A stretch of DNA of 64,000 nucleotides, from contig NC_090450.1 of NCBI RefSeq assembly GCF_031143425.1, positions 218,685,442 to 218,749,441 on the forward strand. Direction: 5' to 3'. A program made the translations under genes and the position numbers. This stretch comes from Pleurodeles waltl (taxonomy: Eukaryota > Chordata > Amphibia > Caudata > Salamandridae). Numbering within the stretch: position 1 is the first letter of the stretch; each line of letters starts with the position of its first letter. The notes under the pieces were generated by a model. That model was not told where the DNA came from. It was given only the letters and a program-made list of their open reading frames with translations, and did no database searches. Positions 10,899 to 22,718 of this stretch are shown piece after piece.

Positions 10899-11722
10899 GT
10901 ATAAGTGCATGATAATATGTGATTCCTGTGATTGTATGCAAAACTGTAGTTGACAGTATGTATGGAGTAGGGCATGTTTTTCACAAGGGATAGGGGATCT
11001 GACACCATACAGTGTATAGCCAAGGTGTAATACCAAATTCTGACTGAAAAAAAGCTAATAACATCATCATCTTCCTTGTTTCTGTCAGTCTCATGGAAAT
11101 GTGTATGGATCCACTAAACTCTGATGTAAGGTTATGGTTCTATGTAATTGTTTTTCCTGCCTGAACTCCTTGCATTGTGTTTTATTCATGGCTGTTCACC
11201 ATGCCATCCTCATGTGTGCATTTCAGAGTTGTGACATTGGCATGTAGGTGTTGCTGTCCTGACACATGAAGTGGACATGTCCTGATCCAGATAACGTTGC
11301 TCACAGATATGGGGTGCATGAGTCAATGCCAAAAGCAACTAGGACAGTGGGTGGGAGGAATTCTGAAGTGCACTATGCACTTGTTTGATGTGGTGTGTTG
11401 ATCCAAATTCCTCATGTATGTGATCATATGGCCTTGATTCATGTTGTCATCCAGTGTAAGCCATGCATTCTCCCTTCACATTATGTTGACAAGGATCCTA
11501 TATGACCAGTAAGTAGCTTTCGAAGTGTTTCTTCACTGCAGGCCACAGTGTCTGGGCCACAACACTGACATAGGTTGGTATATACCACCAGATGCTTGTC
11601 AATGTAAAGGGATGGATCTAAAATTAGGGACTGTTGTACTGCCCACTGTCTGTGTCATAGCATATGTCAGGTTGGTAGACCTGATTTTGGTATGTGATGA
11701 GGTGACAAGATCCATAAATCTG
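10899..11722. other. No recognisable feature
   Basis: Sequence between the second transposase and the left edge of the ERV. It is probably the 3' part of the transposase element. I see no coding relic, terminal repeat or RNA gene; one short plus-strand open stretch (11525-11728) has no family resemblance. Confidence 0.4.
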
Positions 11723-12489
11723 TGTTAGCACGTCTGACCTTAAAAAGTTAATTTACAAGGGGACGCGAATAGGTCGATGAAACTTTTGACTCGCAATTAA
11801 GATGATCCCACCATAACTCCTTTACATAACTCCAGTACATGCAGATCAATAATCAGTACACAATATCAAAAATCATCAATAAGCAATTACATTAATAATC
11901 TATAGAGCAAGTAATTGTCACACACCATGACCTTTCAGTCATGAATAAGCACACCTTTTTAGTAAAAGTTAGAATATTTAGTCCCTATATTAACAATGCT
12001 AAAGTCATGTAAATTAGTCTAAACATCAAATGACACACCTACAGAAACAACACTGGCTGTCCAAAAACGTACTCTAATCAAAGCTTGAACTATTACACAT
12101 TCTAAGGTTACTGTACAAATTGATAACAAGAACAATTTTGCAAACAAGATCACAGACAGGTAGCTTCAGAAAAGAAACTTATCAAGCATAATTTCTTATT
12201 AGCAAATTTTCATTAGTGCGGATCCTTAACTAGCCCCAAATTAGCATCAGCATGTTGGGCTTCATGCAAAACAATTTAGTAACACAAATTTGGAAAAACA
12301 TCTAACTATGGCTCTCGCAAAACAGTGCAGTTGGTACCTAGAAAGAAAAAGCAAATATGCATATCAAATACATGGGTACAATAATACCTCTCCTCAATTA
12401 CATCGGCAAGTCAAGATAGTCTTCGCCATCCGGACATCAGTCGATCAGCAAGACATCAGGATTCTGCATCAAAGTTCAGAAAACACAAA

Positions 12490-13394
12490 GGGGCTCATTA
12501 CGACCCCGGCGGTCGGCGGTTAAAAGGAGGAAAGTACTGCCAACAGGCTGGTGGTACTTTCCTCCATATTATGACATTGGCGGTTTTGCTGAAGCCAAAC
12601 CGCCAATGTACCACACGACCGTCATGGCGGTAACTTCCACTGGGCTGGAAACATCAATCTACAGACCGGTGGCCGTCACTGTACCGCCTGCGGGATTATG
12701 ACCCCGCCTACCGCCATGGTTTTCATGGCTTCCTTACCGCCATGAAAACCATGGCGGTAAGCACTATCACTGACAGGGAATTCCTTCCCTGTCACTGATA
12801 GGGGTCTTCCCCACCCCTCTCCCCTCTACAGGTTACACTCCCACCCCCTTCCTCTCCAGACCCCCCATTCACACACACACACACATACACACACCCATTC
12901 TCACATTCATCCACACATGCATACATCCATTCACACACACACCGGCACACACTTACATGCATACATGCAGACACTCAGTCACACAACTCAACATACATGC
13001 TCTCAGACCCCCAAACACACACACACATGCAACACGCAACACACACACACATACACGCACACACAGAAATACACACACAACACCCCCTCCCCTGTCGGAG
13101 CAACCACTTACCTGTGTCCAGCGGGTCCTCCAGCAGGACATGGGATGGGGCGCTGCTGCCAGCAGCAGCGTCTGCTAGCAGAACATTATTAATTCTCATA
13201 ATACGGTTGGCGGCCAACTACTGGCATGGTGCTGCTGCTGGCAGCACCGCCACCTTACCGGCATCCACCATCCTTCTGGAGGAGATCCGGCTGTGGTCAT
13301 ATTATGGCGGATGGCTGGTAGCCGCGGCGATGGTCTTTTGGCAGCCGTCGCGCAGCGGTAGGCAGTTTTTACCACCAAGGTCCAAATGAAGACC
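12490..13394. mobile_element. Harbinger-type MITE (905 bp) inserted in the 3' LTR
   Basis: The left end GGGGCTCATTACGACCCCGGCGG and the reverse complement of the right end (GGTCTTCATTTGGACCTTGG) are related terminal inverted repeats. Flanking aaa at 12487-12489 and 13395-13397 is the target duplication, confirmed because the other LTR lacks the insert at this point (about 40645). It has no coding sequence. It contains several hairpins (12575-12608, 12710-12758, 12764-12801) and a CA-rich stretch. Confidence 0.8.
12855..13085. repeat. CA-rich microsatellite-like stretch
   Basis: Interrupted acacac/cacata repeats within the MITE. Open reading frames here on both strands are repeat artefacts. 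Confidence 0.85.
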
Positions 13395-14190
13395 AAAGTC
13401 TTTAAGCAACTTTAAAGAATAGATGTAAACCCTCAAGAAGAATAGAAAGAATGGCATCACGTCTCTTGGTGCAGTCCCGTTAAGTTAAATTCACTAAGAC
13501 TACTTCCCAAATCCCTATTGGTCACGGGATCGCATGTACACAATTTGACCAATACAACTATAACTCCAAATCTATGAATTCTACCATTACTCTGGTCACA
13601 TGTCGCTGATTGGTTTTTCCTGCAATGTTCTCCTCATCCGAATCGTCAGGTAACAATATTGTTGCAGCTTCCACTCCAGTCAGTGTCTCCATTGTTCTCC
13701 TCCTGAGAAAGTCAGTCTTACTCACATTATACACATAATGTTACAATTAGCAAGAATAGCATCTTCTAGCAGTTGGTTCTCATGAGAAAACTTTTTAATC
13801 TACGAGCACATATACACAATACAATGGAAAATCACAGTTTAACTATCTAGGACAGTCCATTTATTAAACGTTAAGATATACAGCTTGACATGAGGCCTGG
13901 CAACTAGGCCAAGACCTTCGCTAAGTTAAGGCCTTCAATTAATAAAGCGCTAAAACATAATGCATAACCTTTAATATGACATATTACTACATTAGTCAAA
14001 CATATGCTCAACATTTCATAGCATTAGACTATTAATAAGTACACTTTGTGAACATTGACAGCCACTCATCGTAATCACATTTTTCAAATGTGTGCATTAT
14101 TTTCTACATTATTATATTTTCTACACACATCCATTACTCAGAATACATAGACACTCATTAATAATTTTTATTAAAACACCTGCGCTAGCA

Positions 14191-14200
14191 ATCCCTCCTC
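14191..14200 (-). promoter_or_regulatory. ERV polypurine tract
   Basis: Minus strand GAGGAGGGAT directly abuts the TG that starts the 3' LTR (TGCTAGCGC). Such a purine run primes retroviral plus-strand synthesis. Position and composition fit. Confidence 0.65.
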
Positions 14201-15861
14201 GGATGAAGAAATGTGTCATCACACTTGTAGGAAAGTATCATCTTTCTTGGCATCTTAGCCCCAATTTTACCTGTATGTCAGTATGTTTTTGGCTGTCTCA
14301 TCGGGATCCTGCTGGTCAGGACCCCAGTGCTCATAGTTTATGGTCTAATGTGTGTGTCTGTATAGTGCTTGACTGTGTCACTGAGGCTCTGCTAATCAGA
14401 ACCTCAGTGCTTATGCTCTCTCTCCTTTCAAATTTGTCACTATGGGCTAGTGACTTAATTTACCTATTGCAATTGGCATACTGGATCCCCCTTATAAGTC
14501 CCTAGTATATAGTACCTAGGTACACAGGGCATTGAGGTTCCAGGAGATCCTTATGGGCTGCAGCATTTCTTTTGCCATCCATAAGGAGCTCAGACAATAC
14601 CTTTCACAGGACTGCCACTGCAGGCTGCGTGAAATAACGCACATGCTATTTCACAGCCATTTTCACTGCACTTAAGTAACTTATAAGTCACCTATATGAC
14701 TAACTTTCACTTGATGAAGGTTAGGTGCAAAGTTACTAAGTGTGAGGGCAACCTTGCACCAGCAAAGGTACCCCCACATAGTTCAGGGCCATTTCCCGAG
14801 ACTTTGTGATTGCGGGGACACCATTACATGCTTGCACTACATATAGGTCAATACCTATATGTAGCTTCACAATGGTAACTCTGAATATGGCCATGTCAGA
14901 TGTATAATATCATGGATTTGTCCCCCATTCTAAATCTGGTATTGGGGAGCCAATTCCATGCATCCTGGGGGCTTCACCATGGACCCCCCTATACTGCAAA
15001 ACCAGCTCTCTGAGGCTTGCCCTGCAGCCATAGCTGCTGCCACCTCACAGACAGGGTTCTGCCCTCCTGGGGTCTGAGTAGCTCAGTCCCAGAAAGCAGA
15101 ACAAAGCATTTTCTCTGAGAGCAGGGTGCTACAGCCTCTCCCTTTGGAAATAGGTGTTACAGGCTGGGGAGGGGTAGCCTCCTACAGCCTCTGGAAATGA
15201 TTTGAAGGGCACAGATGGTGTCCTCCTTGCATAAGTCAGTCTACATCGGTTCAGGGACCCCTTGTCCCCTGCTCTGGCAAGAAACTGGACAAAGGAAAGG
15301 GGAGTGACCACTCTCCTGTCCATCACCACCCCAGGGGTGGTGCCAGAGCTCCTCCAGTGTGTCCCAGACTTCAGCCATCTTGCTTTGCAAGGTGTGAGGG
15401 CACTCTGGAGGGATCTGGGTGACCAGTGCCAGCAGGTGACATCAGAGACCCCTCCTGATAGGTCCATACCTGGTAAGGTAGCCAATCCCCCTCTCAGGGC
15501 TATTAAGGATCTCACCTGTGGGTTCTCTTCAGATTTTCCTTGCAGGTTTCCAGCAGGAATCCTCTGCAACTACTACTACTCTGACCTCGGATCAACCGCA
15601 GCCTGCTCCAGGAACCGCTGTCACAGCCACAAGAGATACTTTTCTTCTGCAACTTCAGCTCCAGCCAGCAACTGCAACAGTTTCCACGGTGTGCACTCTC
15701 TGAAGACTCCCTGTCTTCACCCTGCACCAGAACGAACAAAGAAATCTCCCATGGGGTGACAGAGTCACTCTCCTACTCATGCAGGCACCTTCTAAGTCGA
15801 CAACTGGTTCTCTTGGACTCCTCTCACAGTGATGAGCATGCTCCTTGGAATAGAGAGAGTA

Positions 15862-17349
15862 TGTCAGGAATAAGGCCATGCGCGGTCCAGGTCTCGCCCG
15901 AAACGCCACTGCGTGACTCTGCGGCGCTTTATGCGCACCACTTGTCATCCCCTCTTGTTCCAAAGGTGACCATCATCGTCGTCTACCCTGTGTCAAAGCT
16001 TATAGAGCTGCAGGTTCAGGACATTGGTGGACAAGAGGCACTTATCAGTGCTATTCTATGAAGGGACTACATGTTTTTAGAGGCAGCAGCCATCTTGGGG
16101 TGTGGCAGGCCCATAGAGCCCACGCACACCCAAGCACATTGCTCACTATTTTGAAGACTTCGTTGCAGCCAGACCTCGTGGGGGGTTCTCTGAAGAAGAG
16201 CAGAGTTCCTGAATGGCAGAGTGTCATCCAACCGAAGTATCCTTGTTTCCATGGTGCATTAAAAAGTGAGTAGGTCGTACTCGTAGCGGTATGGCCTTGA
16301 TGAATCCAAGTTTGGAGGAAGTCGTTACTTCCAAAAAGTAAAGCGCCCCTTAGCATAACAAACAAAACGTTTTCAGTTTCCAGAGTACAGCGGCCTTGGC
16401 GTAACGATCAAATACATTTCAGTTCACAGATGTAAAGCGCTCTTGGCACGACAATTCAAGTGCTTCAGTTCAAAGATGTAAAGCGCTCTTGGCACGACAA
16501 TTCAAGTGCTTCAGTTCCCAGGTGTAAAGCGTTCTTGGCACGGCAATTCAAGCGCTTCAGTTCACAGATGTAAAGCGCTCTTGGCATGGCAATACAAGCG
16601 CTTCAGTTCACAGATGTAAAGCGCTCTTGGCATGACAATCAAAGCGTTTCAATTCACAGGAGTAAAAGGTTCTTGGCACAACAATCAAAGTGAATTAGGC
16701 CATTTGAGTAAAATGCCCCCTTAGTATAATGAGCGTAGCGATTTAAGGCAAGACAAGTAAAAGTGCTTCCTGGTATTATAAGTAAAGCGCTTCAAGTTCA
16801 ATGAGTACAAACTTTTTGGTCTTTATAGTTGTGAATGTGAAAGTATTTTTGGACATAAGCAAATTATAGTTTTCATTGTTCTTTGAAAAGCTGAAGATGT
16901 GAAAAGCATATTTAATTCTTTGAGATTTTCTAGGTCATGATCAAAGGTTTATGTTGTGAAATCAGAGATGTTACAGGATTGATATTCTGAGTGTAATCGT
17001 AATCCAAAGCTCTTGCCATCTCTTGTTTCTGAGGTCGTAGTTTATTCTTGTTCCATGTTATCAAAAAAGGGGCTTTGCCCTCATTTCAAAAGGGGTCTCC
17101 ATCTGATATCTCGGAGACGCATTTAGTCAAGAGTCTATTGATAAGTCACATTTCTATGAATGAGTAAATGCATATTTGTTCTAACCTTTTTTTTCAGATC
17201 TCTCTCCCTGCTGTTCCCTATCCTAATTCCCTTCCCCCTGACTGGCTTCACCATAACTCTGTGCTATAATAGCTTTCTGAGTTGGTGACACCGGAAGGTG
17301 GGCCTTTTGTTCAGCGACGTGCAGATCCAGAGGAAAGGACACTGTGACA
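15862..17349. mobile_element. LTR-like insertion (about 1.5 kb) inside TGTAGGA copy 1
   Basis: Copy 2 is continuous where copy 1 is interrupted here: the left flank aligns up to gagagagta, and the right flank resumes at gggtggaccc. The insert starts TGTCAGG and ends TGTGACA(G), so it may be a solo LTR. No coding sequence is visible. The exact end and target duplication are uncertain by a few bases. It carries a 46-bp tandem array. Confidence 0.6.
16374..16720. repeat. 46-bp tandem repeat, about seven copies
   Basis: Units of cagttcacagatgtaaagcg followed by ctcttggcac(g/a)acaattcaagtgctt start at 16420, 16466, 16512, 16558, 16604 and 16650, an exact 46-bp period, with degraded copies at each end. 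The array lies within the LTR-like insertion. Confidence 0.9.
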
Positions 17350-17584
17350 GGGTGGACCCCATCAACACAGACTGTACTGGGGTCCTGCTAGCGCAATTTG
17401 GAGGAGGTAAGACCTTGCCTTCCCCCAGAACGACAGTACCCCTGTGCACCACGTCTTCTTCACCTCCTGAGGCCTCTGTGCACTATTTGCAAAATTCCTT
17501 TGTGCACAGCCTGGCCCAAGTCCCCAGCACTCTAACCTGTGACGCTCAACTCGCTGAGTTGTTCTCCGGTGGCGTGGGACCTCT

Positions 17585-20500
17585 CTTTTTTTTTTTTTTA
17601 CTTTTTTTTTTTTATTCAGCAGGTGGTATTCACATTACATAAATTCAACCAACTTTATAACAGAGCTTTAGAGGACAATATCCATTAATATATACTTAAA
17701 CCTCCTCCCTTGTCTGCCCCCTCCCCACCTAATCTAACGACGAATATTCATTTTTGCCCATATCCCTTGATATCTTTCCATTACTCCTATCCGTTGGGCA
17801 TACAGCTTTTCTTTAACCCTAGTAGACTCCATTTTTGCTTCCCATAGTGCGTAGGTCAGAGATCCTGGAGATTTCCACGCCTGAAGAATAAGTGATAAAG
17901 CTACTATAGTTCCCACAAGTATCATTTGCCTGGAAGAAATGGGAGAATTTGTGATTTGCATAATGCCCCAAAGTGCCACCACTGGGCTAGGAGCTATTTT
18001 ATAGGCAATCCAAGAGTTCAATCTCTAAAAGATCTGCTCCCAGTAATTTGCCAGAAATGGACTTGAGAAACACATATGTAGCCAATCCCCCTGAAATGTT
18101 TGACAACGTGGACATTGACCTGAAGTCTCTGGGTGCATTTCTCCTAACCTAGCGGGAGCATAATAAAGTAACCATTTAGAAAAATAGGAGATCCTCTTAA
18201 AGTTTGCCCATCTGAGTGCTTTATATGACAACTTGTTATGCTTTCTCCAGTGTTGTACCGTTTTCTTGCACTCTGTCATATTTGCTATTCGAATCAAATG
18301 TTCAGAGGTTACCGTAATTGACCCTGCATCCTGAAGAAGTTTATCCCATTTGCCGATACCTTTTTGATTATTGTAGAAAGTTTGAGCAATAGCTTCATTA
18401 ATGCTATTCGGTGGTTGTCTCGTTGTGTATAGGGCATGCTGTATTTGGCAGTATGAGAATTTTAAGTGTTCTGGAATATCGCTAGCGCACATTACGCACT
18501 GCGCCCATGTTTTCAAGTGATCCGCTATGTAAAAATCCGCTAAAGTCTTAAAAACAAACCCTTCCCATTGCTGGAGGCTTCTTTGGCTTATTTCTACTCC
18601 TTACATCCAAACATCCCTTACTCGCAACGCCAAATACGGCTTATCAATTTGATACTTAGCCCGTATCTGTAATATGACGAACTGAATCATACTTGGTATT
18701 TTATATCTAGCCCTTTTTGGTAGATGAGGGAATTTTAGGAAGTGTGTAAGATGAATATTCATTTCTGTCATCATCTGATTCAGATAGAAATTGAGTTTTG
18801 GTTTTTGTGCTGCTCTTAACACCCAATCCAATAGAGCTGCTTAATAATAAGTTATAATGTTGGGAAGAGCTAATCCCACATCTACCACTGCCAAGGTTAA
18901 CTTAGCTAGCCGGAGATGAGGTTTCTTATAATTCCATATGAATTGTCCAATTAATGCGTCTAACTTCTCAAAAAACTTTTTAGGTACTCTCAGGATTACA
19001 CTTGAAAACACGAAAAGTAATAGGGGCAGAATCATCATTTTAACTAGTGCTATCCTTCCAATAATGGTCATCATAGTTTTCTGCCACTTAAACAGTAGTC
19101 CATGAATCTTTTTAAGAACATTCATGTGATTCAACTGGAACAGATCTGCCGGGCTCCCGGACACGTAAATACCTAATTATCTAATAGGGTGAGACAAGGA
19201 GATACAACCCGGATTTCTTTCTGCAGAATCGATGTTGCAGCATTATACAACGAGGCCTCTGATTTAGATTGGTTGATTTTATACCCACCTAGCTCTGAAA
19301 AGGCCTTGATCTTTGCGAACGTTCTATCGATATTGTACTGCTCTGCTCGAAGATACAAGATCATATCATCGGCAAATAACTTTACTTTGGGGGCCCAGGG
19401 CAGTGGCACCTGGATGTATGAGTCTTGTCGAATCACAGCAGTCAGAGGCTCGATAAAGAGTGCAAACAGCACTGGGGAGAGGGGCCAGCCCTGTCGCATA
19501 CCACATGAAATTTGTACTGACCCTGCAATTTGAGTATTGACTGAAATTTTGGCTTGGGCCCCGTTATAGAGTGTCCGTATTGACTGAATATATTTTGTTG
19601 GGAAACCAAACTTTGCGAACACCAAGAATAGCACTTGCCATTGAACTGAATCGAATGCCTTTTCGGCAACAAGCATTATGATTGCCGCTGGATGGGAGTT
19701 ATGTGATAAATAATCTATTGCCTGTACTAAAAAAATTGGACTAGTGGACAATAGCCTACCCGGTAAAAAACCACACTGGTCCTCATGTACCAATGCTTGT
19801 GCCACCTGAGCTGTGCGAACTGCCAACATTTTGGTAAATAATTTAAAGTCCTGATTTAATAGACTGATTGGACGATATGAGCAGGGATATTCTGGTGGCT
19901 TATCTTTTTTGATAAAGCTAACCACTATTGCTCTCTAATATCTCTCTACTAATATTTTGACAATTTGTTCTTCTAGAATTTTATAGATTTCTGCCGGGAG
20001 GCCGTCTTCACCTGGAGCTTTACCATTTGGAGTGCCCCTTATTATTTTAATAACTTCTTGAATTGTAATTGGTGATATTAATATACTCTTAGCTGCTGGA
20101 TCTTATCTTGGTAAAGTTACTGTATCCAAGTATTGTGTTATTTGTGAGTTATCTACTTGCGTCTTTTCTATATATAACTTGCGATAATGTCAAAAGAATA
20201 CTTTTTCGATCTCTTTGGGATGTGTGACCATTCTGGCCTGTTGTTCATCAAAGATGCTTTTTATCATGTTATTCCTATATTGCTTCTTTATTGACCAGGC
20301 CAGGAATCTACCTGCCTGCTCGCTTTCTTCGTATTGTTGTTGAAAACTAGTGTGCCTATTTAGTATCTCCCTTGACAGAAAAAAATCCCTTAGTTTGGCT
20401 TGAGCTCTTGCCAACCTTGATGCTGTCTCTGGGTTGGAGAATAACTGATTTCTTTTTAATGCCTGTTCCAGCTCGTTTTGTAGTGTTGTGCTTCTTTCAC

Positions 20501-20859
20501 GGGCAGTTTTGCCTAAGTATGCCTTAAAGGAGATTGCCTCCCCCCATATGAAGGCTATAGTGGCCCCCCCAAATATAAAAGAGAGGGGCAGACCCTTTCT
20601 TTATTGCTAAGAATTTTGTAACTGATATTTTCAGGTTAGCTACCCAGTCTTCGTCTGTCAGAAGCGATCTATCTAGACGCCATTGCGAACGATGCTGCTG
20701 GTTGCCAGAGTCCTTAAAATCACTAAGCTCAACCCAGGGAACAGAATGATCCGAAAAAGGGTTTGCTAGTATCCATGTTCGCTGCCATCCTAATGCAAAT
20801 GAAACTAGGATATAATCAATTCTTGATGCCATATTGAACCTTTTAGAATAACATGTAAA
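17585..20859 (-). mobile_element. 5'-truncated L1-type LINE with poly(A) tail
   Basis: On the minus strand it starts inside the endonuclease domain, continues through RT and the C-terminal domain, and ends in a poly(A) tail (T-rich plus strand, about 17585-17616). Comparison with TGTAGGA copy 2 shows the target GGGACCTTCCTT was split here, with acctctct on the left and accttcct on the right as an imperfect target duplication. 5' truncation and a poly(A) tail are typical of target-primed reverse transcription. Confidence 0.85.
17734..20859 (-). pseudogene. L1 ORF2 fragment: endonuclease end, reverse transcriptase, C-terminal domain
   Basis: The endonuclease C-terminus is visible at 20835-20725 (SRIDYILVS and FSDHSVPW). 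The RT open stretch 19925-19173 has YRPISLLNQDFKLFTKML, CGFLPGR, GMRQGWPLSPVLFALF and the catalytic FADDMILY near 19360. Motif A reads LVAEKAFDSVQW, where the L1 family has an Asp at the Val position, so one catalytic metal ligand is lost. Further segments (19164-18841 and 18831-18601) continue the thumb. At 18516-18025 a C-terminal zinc-knuckle-like CPRC...HMC pattern is present. Frame breaks separate these pieces. Confidence 0.9.
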
Positions 20860-21996
20860 ACCTTCCTTTGTATTGTTGCACCAACCGCATTTTGCACCTT
20901 CTTTGTCCCCATGTCCTGGGACACCCATGGGTGCTATCTGGTGCTCTGAGGGCTCTCTTTGAAGTGCAGAGAGCCCCCTCTTCCTCCTCACAAAGAGTTG
21001 AGGCCCTCAGGTCTCTCCTGGGTCCAGACAGAGCCTAGTTCACGCAAAATGCGACATTGCCGGCATCAAGGCTTGTTGGAGGAATCCAGCACCAAAACTC
21101 ACCTGCATCCAACTTCACGACGTGGGACATCCTTTGCATAATGCAGGAACCTGCTGGTATCTTCCTAGGGTGCATTTCTGCAGTCCTCATCTAACCGGGG
21201 ACTCTTCTTTTGCACCCTCTTGTGGGTTGGTAGGGCATCCTGTCCCTCTTGGAACTTCTTTCGACTTCTGGACTTGGTCTCCTTCTCTTGCAGGTCTTCA
21301 GGTCCAGGAATCCACTGTTGTTGTTTGCAGACTTGGTTGGTTCTTGCAATAATTCCAATCATGAGGTGTAGTGTGTCCTAAGGAAACTTGCAGTGCTTTA
21401 CTCCTGCTTTTCTGGGCTCTGGGGTGGGGTAATTTACTTACCTTTACTGTATTCTTACTCTCACAGTGATTCTGCACATACTACACTTGTCTAGCTGGGA
21501 ATTTCTGATTTGCGTTCCACTTTCTTAGTATATGGATTTTGTTGCCCATAGACCTATTTTCTCCTATTGCATTCTATAGCATTTCCTATTGTTTGCACTA
21601 TCCTATGTCTAATTACTTACGTTATAATGGCGTCTAGTGTATATATTGTGTATAATACTTACCGCCAGAAGGAGTATTGCCTCTAAGATATTTTTGGTAC
21701 TGTCACCCAAATAAACAACCTTTATTTTTGGTAACACTGAGCATTGTCTTTACTTTTGTATAAGTACTGTGTAACTATAAGTGGTATTGCATGAGCTTTG
21801 CATGTCTCCTAGTTCAGCCTAAGCTGCTCTGCTATAGCTACCTCTATCAGCCCAAGCTGCTAGAACACTCCTACTTCACTAATAAGGGATAACTGGACCT
21901 GGTATAAGGTGTAAGTACCCAAGGTGCCCACTACAAACCAGGCCTGCCTCCTACAACACTAACTACCACCCACACATTTTTGCATCAGCTAAAATT

Positions 21997-22313
21997 CTAT
22001 CCATTTAATCCCTTCATACTTTTGTTTCCTTTTTTACTTTCCCTGTACAATTTTTCCCTTTTCATTTCTTCCCTCCTCTGATCATTCTTTGACTTCTTCA
22101 ATTTAATCCTTTCACATAATTTACACAATCCCCAAATTCCAAGCAGGCAAACCACAGATATTAATATCCCCAGCAAGATTTTTAGTAGAATCCGATTCCA
22201 AATGTTGCTGAGCCAATTTTCCAGTGAAGCTAAATATTTGCCAATCTTTTCCCAAACACCTGGTCTATAAATTCTTTCAAATCAGCACTTTCATTATTCG
22301 GATTAGTAATTAA
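21997..22313 (-). pseudogene. ERV env 3' part: membrane anchor and cytoplasmic tail
   Basis: Continues the env gene on the far side of Harbinger-2. After a one-base frame change near 22265 the minus strand encodes WEKIGKYLASLENWLSNIWN, a hydrophobic anchor around ILLKILLGILISVVCLLGIW, and a strongly basic tail, ending at a stop at 21997-21999. The anchor-plus-tail arrangement is that of a retroviral transmembrane subunit. The TAA at 22311-22313 is the Harbinger-2 target duplication. Confidence 0.75.
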
Positions 22314-22347
22314 GGTGGCCATTATGAACACGGCGGTAAACACCGCC
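22314..22347 (+). repeat. Left terminal inverted repeat of Harbinger-2
   Basis: GGTGGCCATTATGAACACGG followed by CGGTAAACACCGCC pairs with 29812-29845 reverse-complemented, with a few mismatches. Adjacent TAA is the target duplication. Confidence 0.85.
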
Positions 22348-22718
22348 GACCGCCGTGGCGGCAGTAAACAGAGACCACCGTTGGCGGTGAATAGAAACCC
22401 GCCATATAATGAACCAAAATCCCGACCCCGCCAAAAATCACCAGTCAACCAGTCACCACCAGGACCCTGTCGGCAGAAATGCTGGACCTTCTACCCCACC
22501 ACCGCCGACCACACCCACATCCGCCCTCTAAATAATGATGTACAAATCACCTTGGTGGTCAGTGGAAGTCGAACGACCATTGGCGGTGCCGACCGCCACG
22601 GCGGCAAGTGGACCCAACAGCAAGAAGTGCACACACTGGATAAGCTAGAAACCCACACACCTGACACACATTCACAACACCATATAACACTCACAGACAC
22701 ACCCCACAATCCTTTGCA

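Larger units (their letters stand above)
11723..14190 (-). repeat. ERV 3' LTR (interrupted by a MITE)
   Basis: Matches 39871-41918 over its length, for example acaaggggacg(c/t)gaataggtcgatg at 11757 and 39904, and taaaacacctgcgctag at the other end. Without the MITE at 12490-13394 it is about 1.56 kb. Its plus-strand ends are TGTTAGCAC and TGCGCTAGCA. Divergence from the other LTR by eye is several percent plus small indels, so integration is not recent. Confidence 0.88.
14226..21955 (+). mobile_element. TGTAGGA LTR-like element, copy 1, with two nested insertions
   Basis: Begins TGTAGGAAAG and ends TCCTACA, flanked by the 5-bp duplication acact (14221-14225 and 21956-21960). It aligns in reverse with copy 2 at 50532-53586. 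After removing 15862-17349 and about 17585-20859, about 3 kb remains, as in copy 2. The TG...CA ends and 5-bp duplication point to integrase-type insertion of an LTR or solo LTR, but I see no protein-coding capacity. It lies between the env stop and the 3' LTR of the ERV. Confidence 0.82.

Noticed and set aside
12917..13389. Overlapping open frames rich in His and Thr
   Set aside because: They come from CA-repeat sequence and hairpins of a MITE.
15129..15759. Open frames of about 150 codons on both strands
   Set aside because: They lie in the TGTAGGA element; the same region in copy 2 does not preserve the frames, and no protein family is recognised.
16374..16720. CRISPR-like array
   Set aside because: The 46-bp units are contiguous tandem copies without unique spacers, in eukaryotic repeat DNA.
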